DNA of 6,348 bases from Deltaproteobacteria bacterium. GTDB lineage: Bacteria > Myxococcota > Polyangia > Polyangiales > B10-G4. Positions 1-5,540 of this stretch are shown in pieces (position 1 is the first letter of the stretch; each line of letters opens with the position of its first letter). The stretch spans positions 1 through 6,348 of the forward strand of contig JAFDCW010000655.1 in assembly GCA_019312705.1 (NCBI GenBank). The letters are read 5' to 3'. The notes under the pieces are model-generated. The model had not been told where the DNA came from. It did not search any database and saw only the letters and a list, made by a program, of their open reading frames with translations. A program made the position numbers and the translations under genes.

Positions 1-72
1 GTTCCCGTTTCCGTTTCCGTTTCCGTTTCCGTTTCCGTGTCCGTTCCCGTTCCCGTTCCCGTTCCCGTCGCC
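1..72. repeat. Degenerate hexanucleotide tandem repeat, cut by window start
   Basis: Twelve consecutive 6-bp units in perfect phase. Unit 1 is GTTCCC, units 2-6 are GTTTCC, unit 7 is GTGTCC, units 8-11 are GTTCCC and unit 12 is GTCGCC. The variants come in blocks, as expected from slippage that spread single substitutions. The array starts at or before the window edge, so its full length is unknown. It lies 19 bp beyond the stop codon of the pirin gene and is probably intergenic. In one plus-strand frame it reads as Val-Pro repeats, but that frame continues antisense into the pirin gene and is not credible. Confidence 0.9.
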
Positions 73-91
73 GTCGGGTTTCCGGCGGGCT

Positions 92-1123
92 CTACTCGGG
101 GACCTCTTGCGGCTCTTCTCGACGCCCATCCGCGTGCACCGCGAAGCGGCCCTGGTCGCGTGCATGGGTCGGGCCGTCGCTCTTCCAGGGCCAACCGCCG
201 AAGCCAGTGCGTCGGTAGTCGTTCATCGCCTGCTGGATCTCCGGCCGCTCGTTCATCACGAAGGGGCCGTAGTGAACGACGGGGTCGCCGATGGGGCGGC
301 CCTGGAGCATGAGGACCTCGGCCTCTTCGTCGCCGTTTTGTAGACGAGCTTCGGCGTCACCGCGGACCCGGGCGCCGTGGGTGAGGGGGACGTCGGTTCC
401 GGCGACGTCGAGGGACGCGCCGCGGAAGAAGTAGAGCACGCGGTTGGTGCCGCTCTTCGCAGGGGGCACGGTCCAGGTGGCCCCGGGGGCCAGGCGCAGG
501 GTCCAGATGGCGATGTCGGAGTCGGGGCGCGAGGCCCAGGAGTTTGGAGGCGGCGACGGAGGGGTGTGCTCGCCGAGGGCCCCGGCGAGCATCGTGACCT
601 CGGTCTCTCGGCCGCCCTCGTCGGTGGAGGTGTGCCTGGGGATGGTGTCGCCCCAGAGCATCGTGAAATAGGGCTCGACCATCTTGTCGGTGCGCGGGAG
701 GTTGAGCCAGATCTGGAAGAGCTCGAGGGGGTTGTCGGCGTCGCGGTTGACGAGGGGGAACATCTCCGAATGCACCACGCCCTTGCCGGCGGTCATCCAC
801 TGGCAGTCGCCGTTTCCGAATCGAGCCGTCGCGCCGAGGGAGTCCGAGTGGTCGATCAAGCCGCGGCGGGCGACGGTGACCGTCTCGAAGCCGCGGTGCG
901 GGTGGCGGGGGAAGCCCGGGACGACGTCGCCGTGGTACATGCGCCAGCCGTCGATGCCATCGAAGTCCATGCCGATGTTGCGCCCCGCGAGGGAGGCTTC
1001 GGGGCCCATCGCTGCGTTGCCCCGGGGGTACGCATCGTCGTGGTGCACACAGAAGAGAAACGGGTCGATGGTCACCCATGGGAACCCCAGGGGCATCACC
1101 TCGATCACCGTGTCATCGCTCAT
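92..1123 (-). CDS. Pirin family protein (bicupin)
   Basis: A 343-residue cytosolic bicupin of the pirin family. Known members bind a metal in the N-terminal cupin; some bacterial ones have quercetinase-like activity and others act as regulators, so the substrate here cannot be stated. The pirin metal ligands are visible as H74-x-H76 in the HPHRGFETV motif and H118-x-E120 in GKGVVHSEM. The N-terminal cupin spans about residues 20-145. The C-terminal pirin domain, about 205-310, includes LMLQGRPIGDPVVHYGPFVM. The protein is longer than many bacterial pirins (roughly 230-300 residues), with a Pro/Ser-rich stretch at about 185-200 and a polar tail after 312. An ATG 17 codons upstream (1174) is in frame, but the ATG at 1123 is preferred because a GGAGG lies 10 nt before it and the family sequence begins there. 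It is downstream of the lipoprotein gene on the same strand with a 78-nt gap, so co-transcription is possible but unproven. Confidence 0.93.
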   Translation of the reverse strand: MSDDTVIEVMPLGFPWVTIDPFLFCVHHDDAYPRGNAAMGPEASLAGRNIGMDFDGIDGWRMYHGDVVPGFPRHPHRGFETVTVARRGLIDHSDSLGATARFGNGDCQWMTAGKGVVHSEMFPLVNRDADNPLELFQIWLNLPRTDKMVEPYFTMLWGDTIPRHTSTDEGGRETEVTMLAGALGEHTPPSPPPNSWASRPDSDIAIWTLRLAPGATWTVPPAKSGTNRVLYFFRGASLDVAGTDVPLTHGARVRGDAEARLQNGDEEAEVLMLQGRPIGDPVVHYGPFVMNERPEIQQAMNDYRRTGFGGWPWKSDGPTHARDQGRFAVHADGRREEPQEVPE

Positions 1124-1133
1124 TTGCTCACCG

Positions 1134-1138
1134 CCTCC
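1134..1138 (-). promoter_or_regulatory. Ribosome binding site of the pirin gene
   Basis: Read on the minus strand this is GGAGG, 10 nt before the ATG at 1123, with a second purine-rich GGTGAG only 4 nt before it. The site supports starting pirin at 1123 rather than at the in-frame ATG at 1174. Confidence 0.55.
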
Positions 1139-1201
1139 GACCTCTGCCGAAAGATGCCCCGGCAGGGTGAGCATAGCTCTTCGGGCGCAGCCGGGGCGCC
1201 G

Positions 1202-1864
1202 TCAAGGGAGCACGAGGCGACAGAGCCCTTCGGTGCAGACCGCGCTGACATCGTCCGGGTAGACCGGCTCGCAGGTCGCGCAATCGGCCCGGGGGTCGCA
1301 AATCTGGGGCAGCAGAACGCCGAGGCCGTCTCGGCTGACCGCGACTAGGTTGTGGGGGCTGGTATCGGCGCCGCACGCGCAGCACGTCGGCACCCGGACG
1401 ATGCAATCGTCGTTCGTGCTGCATCCCGAGATCTCCTCGTCGTTCTCGATATCGATGAGGGAGCACATGCCAGACACGCCGGTGCACCCGGCGATGAGGT
1501 TCGGGTTGGGCATCTCGGCGCAGGCGGGGCATGGGACGGGCTCGGTGCACGCAATGTCCGCGTAGTAGTCGTCGCGTCGGTCGCCGTTGATGCTCGTGAC
1601 ATCGTCCGCGGTTGCACGACCGCAAACCCCGCAGCAGGTATTTGCGGTCACGACGCAGTCAATCGGGTAGTCGCAGGCGAAGTAGTCGGGGGGAGGGCCG
1701 CCGTCGTCGGGGCCCGAGTCGATGGCCCCGGAGTCGCCAGCGCTGCTGTCGGTGAGGCTGGAGTCCCGGGTCCCCGAATCGCTGGCGTCGTGGGAGTCCG
1801 TGCACGCGGCCAAGAGGACCGAGGGGGCTGAGAGCAAGACCAATAGAAGCGTGAGACTGCGCAT
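1202..1864 (-). CDS. Cys-rich lipoprotein with two tandem 10-Cys repeats
   Basis: A 220-residue predicted lipoprotein of unknown function. The N-terminus (MRSLTLLLVLLSAPSVLLAA then C21) is a type II signal peptide with lipobox L-A-A-C; the +2 residue is Thr. Residues 22-60 form an Asp/Ser/Gly-rich linker. Two homologous modules follow. Module 1 has Cys at 64, 70, 77, 78, 81, 106, 112, 115, 127 and 134. Module 2 has Cys at 148, 154, 161, 162, 164, 189, 195, 198, 210 and 215. The spacings match except for one residue after the CC pair and two at the last Cys. The 20 module Cys could form ten disulfides outside the cytoplasm. No enzymatic motif is visible. The frame stays open upstream to 2203, but the lipoprotein signal and a GGAG 5 nt upstream fix the start at 1864. 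It is divergent from the large Cys-rich surface gene and upstream of pirin. I do not recognise the repeat as a named family. Confidence 0.85.
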   Translation of the reverse strand: MRSLTLLLVLLSAPSVLLAACTDSHDASDSGTRDSSLTDSSAGDSGAIDSGPDDGGPPPDYFACDYPIDCVVTANTCCGVCGRATADDVTSINGDRRDDYYADIACTEPVPCPACAEMPNPNLIAGCTGVSGMCSLIDIENDEEISGCSTNDDCIVRVPTCCACGADTSPHNLVAVSRDGLGVLLPQICDPRADCATCEPVYPDDVSAVCTEGLCRLVLP

Positions 1865-1979
1865 GTGTACTCCGTGTGCCGGGGTGTGCCGCGATGTCGG
1901 CGTTGGGAACCCAATATGCACGATGTATTCCGCGATGAGGCAAGACGCCGCGGCCCAGATGCGAGAGCCTCGGAACATC
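1865..1979. promoter_or_regulatory. Divergent intergenic region with short inverted repeat
   Basis: These 115 bp separate the divergent lipoprotein and surface-protein start codons, so promoters for both should lie here or just inside the genes. A 12-bp interrupted palindrome (TTGGGAACCCAA, 1903-1914; 5-bp arms, 2-bp spacer) sits roughly mid-region and could be an operator, but it may be chance. No convincing -35/-10 pair is apparent for either direction. Confidence 0.35.
1870..1873 (-). promoter_or_regulatory. Ribosome binding site of the lipoprotein gene
   Basis: GGAG on the minus strand, 5 nt before the ATG at 1864. It supports starting at the signal peptide rather than at any earlier in-frame ATG. 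Confidence 0.5.
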
Positions 1980-2069
1980 ATGGGCAAGATCACCTCGCGG
2001 TTTGCGTACGTCAGTGCTTCCTCTCTCTTGCTCGCGCTGGCCTTTGGGCCGTCCTCGGTTGCCCACGCC
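1980..2069 (+). other. Sec signal peptide of the surface protein
   Basis: Thirty residues: a short n-region with Lys3 and Arg7, a hydrophobic stretch SSLLLALAFG, and a small-residue cleavage site ending Ala-His-Ala before HPVTVDG. There is no lipobox Cys, so signal peptidase I cleavage is expected. Confidence 0.75.
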
Positions 2070-5000
2070 CATCCCGTGACCGTCGACGGCGACGCCTCCG
2101 ACTGGTTCGCGACGGCCGGGGGCACAGACCTCGGCCGGGTCGTCCGCAACGCCGCCCAGAACGGAGAGCTCGTCTGGACCGACGCGACGGGCGACGAGCG
2201 CACGGATTTCGCCGCGCCCGATGGTCAGGGCGACCTCAGCTTCTTCGCGGTCACCACCGACGCGACGACTCTCTACATCCTCGCCGTCTTTCCCGCGGCG
2301 ACCACGCTCTCCGGCGATGGTGCGCCGATGGTGCAGGTTGCCATCGACATGGACGGCGCCGTCGGGAGCGGCACCACCGCGTTTTTCGGTCTCGCCGATA
2401 CCGATGTCGGGAGCGCCGTCGCGTGGGAGGCCTTGGTGCGCACGAGCTTCGGGTCCGGGGGCGCCGCGCCCCGGGTCGATACCTCCGCGGGCGGGCCCGT
2501 TACGACGACGGGCACCAACGCCATCGCCGCGGTGTCTGGCGGGGCCGTCGTCGAGATCGCCGTGCCCTTCGCCGACATCGGCTACTCCACGGCGACTCGC
2601 GAGGCGATGCGCTTCACCGTCGCCACTTTCCGGTCGACGACGTCGGACGATACCTGGGACATCTCGGGTTCGAGTGACGCCCTCGACGTCATCTCCAACT
2701 ACGGCGACCCCGGTTCCACCGCGAATACCTGGGCCGAGGTGATGGACGGAATCGTCGACTACACTTTCGAGATGCACATCGGCGCGGACGTGGACCTCGA
2801 GCCGGTTCCGCCGGCGATCATCACCGAGGTGCTCTACGATCCGGCGGCGGAACCGTCGGGGGAGATGTTCGAGGTCACGAGCCTCGCGCTCGGTCTTCAG
2901 AGCCTCGAAGGCTATCGAGTCGGTGACGAGGAGACCGTCGGAGGCACCGAAGCCATGGCGGTATTCCCGGCATCGCCGCAGCTAGAATTTGGTGACGCCA
3001 TCACCGTCGCGAACCGCGCGACGGTGTTTCGCACGACGTTGGGTCGTGACCCGGACTACGAGTTGATCGCTTCGAACGCCCTGGTGCCGACCCTCGGTCG
3101 CGATACGAACTGGGGCACGGGCAGCCTCGCCCTCGCGAACGGCGGCGACGAACTGATTCTGGTCGACCCCTACGATACCGTCGTCGATGCTGTCGCCTGG
3201 GGCACCGGGAGCTTTCCCGGCGTCACCGCTCATCCCGGCGTCACGGCGGCGCCCCTCGAGCGTACGCGCATGCTGCTCGATACCGACGATTGCAGCGCCG
3301 ACTTCGCGGCCGCAGCTTCGAGTACGCCCAACATGCCGACGGCGGGGTGCGTCGACGGCTCCGGGGTCGCCCTCCTGGCGGGGGCGGACTGCTCGGATGG
3401 AGACCGATGCACGACGGGCGAAGCCTGCGACGGGGCCGGGGCCTGTGCGGGAGCCTCGGCGCGGACCTGTGCGTCTGACGGCTACGCACTCGAGGCCCCT
3501 GGCGCGGCGTGCAGCGACACGACCCCTGGGGACTGCGCGGCCCCGGCCTGCGATGGCGCGGGCGTTTGTGACCAGGCGGCCACGATTTCGTCTGCCGGAA
3601 GCGTCTGTCGTGGGGCTTCCGGGCTCTGCGACCAGGCGGAGGCCTGCGACGGCGCGGCCGCGGCCTGCCCGACGGATCTCCTCCTCGCGGGGGGCACCGA
3701 ATGTCGCGTCTCGGCGGGGCTGTGCGACCCGGCAGAGCAATGCACCGGATCCGCGGGGGCGTGCCCCGGGGACACCATCTCGCCGAGCGGCACCGAATGC
3801 CGCGTATCGGCGGGCGAGTGCGACGCGAGGGAGCTGTGCGACGGCTCCCTGGCGGCCTGCCCGGCCGACGCCGGGGAGCCGGCGGGCAGGGCGTGCGCGG
3901 ACACCAGCCCTGGCGACTGCGGCCTCGCGCGGTGCGACGGGAGCGGGATCTGCGATCAGAGCGCGAGCCCCGCGGCGGCCGGGCTCATCTGCCGCGCGGT
4001 AACGACCCTCTGTGACGCCGCGGAGGCCTGCGACGGAGTAGGCACGGTCTGTCCCGTCGATGGGGTCGTCGCGGCGCGGGTCGTGTGCCGCGGCGCGGCG
4101 GGGGCCTGCGATGCCCTGGAGATCTGTGACGGGGCGAGCGCCGTGTGTCCGAGGGACGCCTTGCTGCCATCCAGCACGAGCTGTCGGCCGGCGGTCGGGC
4201 TCTGTGACGTCGCAGAATCGTGCACCGGCGCGGCCGTTGGCTGTCCCGCCGACGGGGTATCCGCGGCGGGGACCGAATGTCGGGGGGCGACGGGCCTCTG
4301 TGACGTCGCCGAGGCTTGCGACGGCGCGGCCGCGGCCTGCCCGACGGACCTCCTCGTCGCCGGGGGCACCGAGTGTCGCGTCTCGGCGGGGCTGTGCGAC
4401 CCGGCAGAGCAATGCACCGGATCCGCGGGGGCGTGCCCCGGGGACACCATCTCGCCGAGCGGCACGGAATGCCGCGTATCGGCGGGCGAGTGCGATGCGA
4501 GGGAGCTGTGCGATGGCACCCTGGCGGCGTGCCCGGCGGACGCCGGGGAGCCGGCGGGCACGGCGTGCGCGGACACCAGTCCGGGCGACTGCGCGCTCGC
4601 GCGGTGCGACGGGAGCGGGACCTGCGATCAGAGCGCGAGCCCCGCGGCAGCCGGGCTCATCTGCCGTGCGGTAACGACCCTTTGTGATGCTGCCGAGGCT
4701 TGCGACGGAGTAGGCACGGTCTGCCCCGTCGACGGGGTCGTCGCGGCGGGGGTGGTGTGCCGCGGCACGGCGGGAGCCTGCGATGCCCTAGAGACCTGTG
4801 ACGGGGCGAGCGCCGTGTGTGCGACGGACGCCTTCCTCGCTGCGGCGACCGAATGCCGAGCGTCTGGCGGGGCCTGCGACCCCGCGGAGCTTTGCTCCGG
4901 CGCCGGCGTGGCCTGCCCCGCGGATGCCGTATTGGGAGCCGGGACCGAATGCCGCACCGCAGCGGGGGTGTGCGACGTGGCGGAAGCATGCGATGGGGCA

Positions 5001-5516
5001 GCCGCCCTGTGCCCCACTGATATGGTTGTCGCCGACGGCGAGCCCTGCGCCGACGGGATGGTCTGCAATGGCGACGAACTCTGCGCGTCCGGCGCGTGTG
5101 CGTCGGGGACGACCCTCGCCTGCGATGACTCGGACCCCTGCACCGCCGACGCCTGCGCCGAACCCGGCGGATGCATGAACTCGCCCATCGCTGGTTGTGT
5201 GGCGGATGCCGGGATACCCGACGGCGGGATGCCCGACGGCGCGACGCCTGACGGTTCGATGCCCGATGGTTCCATGCCCGATGGTTCCATGCCCGACGGC
5301 TCAATCGTCGACAGCGGCACCCCGGCCGACGCCGAAGCTGATGCCGAAACCGACGGGGGCGAGACGCCGATCGACGGCGCCCTCGACAGCGGCATGATGA
5401 TGCCGGAGGAGGGCGGCTGTTCCTGCGGGGTGCCCGAGGGTTCCGGGCCCGCCTCGCCGGGAGCCGCCTTGCTCGCCCTGGTCGTGCTGGTCGGCTTGCG
5501 TCGCCGTCGCCGATGA
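1980..5516 (+). CDS. Secreted CBM9-like/lamin-tail protein with disintegrin-like repeats and MYXO-CTERM anchor
   Basis: An 1178-residue predicted cell-surface protein. Residues 1-30 are a signal peptide (hydrophobic core about 11-22, cleavage probably after AHA). Residues 31-265 resemble a CBM9-like beta-sandwich: VTVDGDASDW near the start, VQVAIDMDG at 118-126 and VEIAVPFADIGY at 191-202. Residues 278-410 resemble a lamin-tail domain (IITEVLYDP, then LANGGDELILVD and VVDAVAWG). Residues 438-1073 contain 80 Cys. At the core are sixteen 32-residue modules (511-1022), flanked by different Cys motifs at 471-497 and 1023-1073. Residues 1081-1110 are a D-G-x-x-P repeat linker. Residues 1145-1178 are a MYXO-CTERM signal: GGCSCG, a helix at about 1161-1173, then five Arg. 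In Myxococcota such tails are processed by myxosortase for surface display. No catalytic motif is visible, so adhesion, glycan binding or a structural role is inferred. The ATG at 1980 directly precedes the signal peptide, but its ribosome binding site is weak (GAGAG at 1963-1967); an ATG at 1959 would add seven residues. Confidence 0.88.
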   Translation: MGKITSRFAYVSASSLLLALAFGPSSVAHAHPVTVDGDASDWFATAGGTDLGRVVRNAAQNGELVWTDATGDERTDFAAPDGQGDLSFFAVTTDATTLYILAVFPAATTLSGDGAPMVQVAIDMDGAVGSGTTAFFGLADTDVGSAVAWEALVRTSFGSGGAAPRVDTSAGGPVTTTGTNAIAAVSGGAVVEIAVPFADIGYSTATREAMRFTVATFRSTTSDDTWDISGSSDALDVISNYGDPGSTANTWAEVMDGIVDYTFEMHIGADVDLEPVPPAIITEVLYDPAAEPSGEMFEVTSLALGLQSLEGYRVGDEETVGGTEAMAVFPASPQLEFGDAITVANRATVFRTTLGRDPDYELIASNALVPTLGRDTNWGTGSLALANGGDELILVDPYDTVVDAVAWGTGSFPGVTAHPGVTAAPLERTRMLLDTDDCSADFAAAASSTPNMPTAGCVDGSGVALLAGADCSDGDRCTTGEACDGAGACAGASARTCASDGYALEAPGAACSDTTPGDCAAPACDGAGVCDQAATISSAGSVCRGASGLCDQAEACDGAAAACPTDLLLAGGTECRVSAGLCDPAEQCTGSAGACPGDTISPSGTECRVSAGECDARELCDGSLAACPADAGEPAGRACADTSPGDCGLARCDGSGICDQSASPAAAGLICRAVTTLCDAAEACDGVGTVCPVDGVVAARVVCRGAAGACDALEICDGASAVCPRDALLPSSTSCRPAVGLCDVAESCTGAAVGCPADGVSAAGTECRGATGLCDVAEACDGAAAACPTDLLVAGGTECRVSAGLCDPAEQCTGSAGACPGDTISPSGTECRVSAGECDARELCDGTLAACPADAGEPAGTACADTSPGDCALARCDGSGTCDQSASPAAAGLICRAVTTLCDAAEACDGVGTVCPVDGVVAAGVVCRGTAGACDALETCDGASAVCATDAFLAAATECRASGGACDPAELCSGAGVACPADAVLGAGTECRTAAGVCDVAEACDGAAALCPTDMVVADGEPCADGMVCNGDELCASGACASGTTLACDDSDPCTADACAEPGGCMNSPIAGCVADAGIPDGGMPDGATPDGSMPDGSMPDGSMPDGSIVDSGTPADAEADAETDGGETPIDGALDSGMMMPEEGGCSCGVPEGSGPASPGAALLALVVLVGLRRRRR
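2070..2774 (+). other. CBM9-like beta-sandwich domain (coding segment)
   Basis: This encodes about residues 31-265 of the surface protein. The opening V-x-V-D-G-D-x-S-D-W, the FFAVTTDATTLYILAVF strand pair, the VQVAIDMDG strand and the closing VEIAVPFADIG follow the usual order of CBM9-like and related domains of secreted bacterial proteins. In that family the domain binds carbohydrate or serves as a structural beta-sandwich. The assignment is by pattern only; ligand residues cannot be confirmed. Confidence 0.55.
2811..3209 (+). other. Lamin-tail-like (LTD) domain (coding segment)
   Basis: This encodes about residues 278-410. The start IITEVLYDP with a nearby GEMFEV, then L-x-G-Y-x-V, a GDAITVAN strand, and the ending LANGGDELILVDPYDTVVDAVAWG match the order of lamin-tail domains in bacterial secreted proteins. 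These are immunoglobulin-like folds often placed beside nucleases or anchoring domains. No nuclease is attached here. Confidence 0.6.
3510..5045 (+). repeat. Sixteen 96-bp (32-residue) Cys modules, disintegrin-like
   Basis: The first Cys of each module falls at residues 511, 543, 575, 607, 639, 671, 703, 735, 767, 799, 831, 863, 895, 927, 959 and 991, exactly 32 apart. Thirteen modules (type A) have spacing C-x6-C-x5-C-x6-C-x11 with signature residues CR, CD, a Glu two residues before the third Cys in most, and CP-x-D. Three modules (type B, at 511, 639, 863) read C-x-D-T-x-P-G-D-C and have spacing C-x7-C-x4-C-x5-C. Every module has four Cys, 64 in all. The type A pattern matches the second half of ADAM/venom disintegrin domains. 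A partial seventeenth unit keeps only the register at C1023. Confidence 0.93.
3606..4949 (+). repeat. Higher-order tandem repeat: two 672-bp units of seven modules
   Basis: Copy 1 is 3606-4277 and copy 2 is 4278-4949, offset 672 bp (224 codons, seven modules). The segments 3639-4163 and 4311-4835 differ at about 36 of 525 positions by my count (about 93% nucleotide identity, about 94% protein identity), including a 92-bp exact match from 3702 and 4374. The last module of each copy (735 versus 959) is much more divergent. The module at 991 resembles the first module of the unit, as if a third copy had begun. The frame is preserved throughout. Confidence 0.9.
5220..5309 (+). repeat. 15-bp tandem repeat coding for an Asp-Gly-x-x-Pro linker
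   Basis: Six consecutive 15-bp units encode DGGMP, DGATP, three DGSMP and DGSIV (residues 1081-1110). This is an acidic, flexible stalk between the Cys-rich region and the C-terminal anchor. The middle units are nearly identical in DNA, so length change by slippage is plausible and would stay in frame. Confidence 0.85.
5412..5513 (+). other. MYXO-CTERM sorting signal (coding segment)
   Basis: This encodes residues 1145-1178: GGCSCG, a Pro/Gly/Ser spacer, a hydrophobic helix of about 13 residues (GAALLALVVLVGL) and five terminal Arg. This is the tripartite form of MYXO-CTERM, known from Myxococcota surface proteins, where the Cys is the conserved processing residue. Two Cys (1147, 1149) are present, so which one is used is uncertain. 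Confidence 0.85.
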
Positions 5517-5540
5517 CCGGCTCTGGGACTCAGAAGTCGG
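5517..5540. terminator. Hairpin between convergent genes, possible terminator
   Basis: CCGGCT (5517-5522) pairs with AGTCGG (5535-5540), including one G-U pair. Inside, CTG (5523-5525) pairs with CAG (5531-5533), leaving a GGACT loop and one bulged A. The hairpin starts immediately after the surface-protein stop and overlaps the cupin stop codon. No T-tract follows on either strand, so intrinsic termination is uncertain. Confidence 0.35.

Noticed and set aside
37..312. Plus-strand frame starting with Val-Pro repeats
   Set aside because: The repeats come from the hexamer microsatellite and the rest is Arg/Ser/Gly-rich antisense of pirin.
1184..1200. Stem GGCGC/GCGCC with 7-nt loop in the gap between lipoprotein and pirin genes, as a terminator
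   Set aside because: The stem is only 5 bp with no T-tract, which is common by chance at this GC content.
377..1348. 323-codon plus-strand open frame across the pirin gene
   Set aside because: It is antisense to a gene with unmistakable pirin motifs, and its own translation is low-complexity Gly/Ala/Val/Asp with no recognisable motif.
1722..1979. N-terminal extension of the surface protein back to 1722
   Set aside because: It would place 86 residues before a clear signal peptide and overlap the divergent lipoprotein signal and linker.
1865..2203. N-terminal extension of the lipoprotein to 2203
   Set aside because: It would bury the type II signal peptide and lipobox and overlap the coding start of the divergent gene.
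2982..4412. Long minus-strand open frame of 476 codons opposite the Cys-rich array
   Set aside because: It is antisense to a gene with clear domains, is Arg/Ala/Gly-rich as expected from complementary GC-rich codons, and mirrors the repeats of the real gene.
3510..5045. CRISPR array or non-coding satellite
   Set aside because: The periodicity is 96 bp without conserved short repeats and unique spacers; it is a single open frame with Cys-based protein periodicity.
3510..5045. Integrin-type RGD motif or ADAM-like zinc protease
   Set aside because: No Arg-Gly-Asp at the loop position in any module and no HExxH motif in the protein; only the Cys framework and E-C-D-like loops match.
3482..5395. 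Series of minus-strand open frames starting with similar Met-Ser-Ala-His sequences, suggesting a repeated gene family
   Set aside because: The similarity is a shadow of the 96-bp and 672-bp repeats on the plus strand; the composition is Ser/Ala/Pro/His low complexity with no domain.
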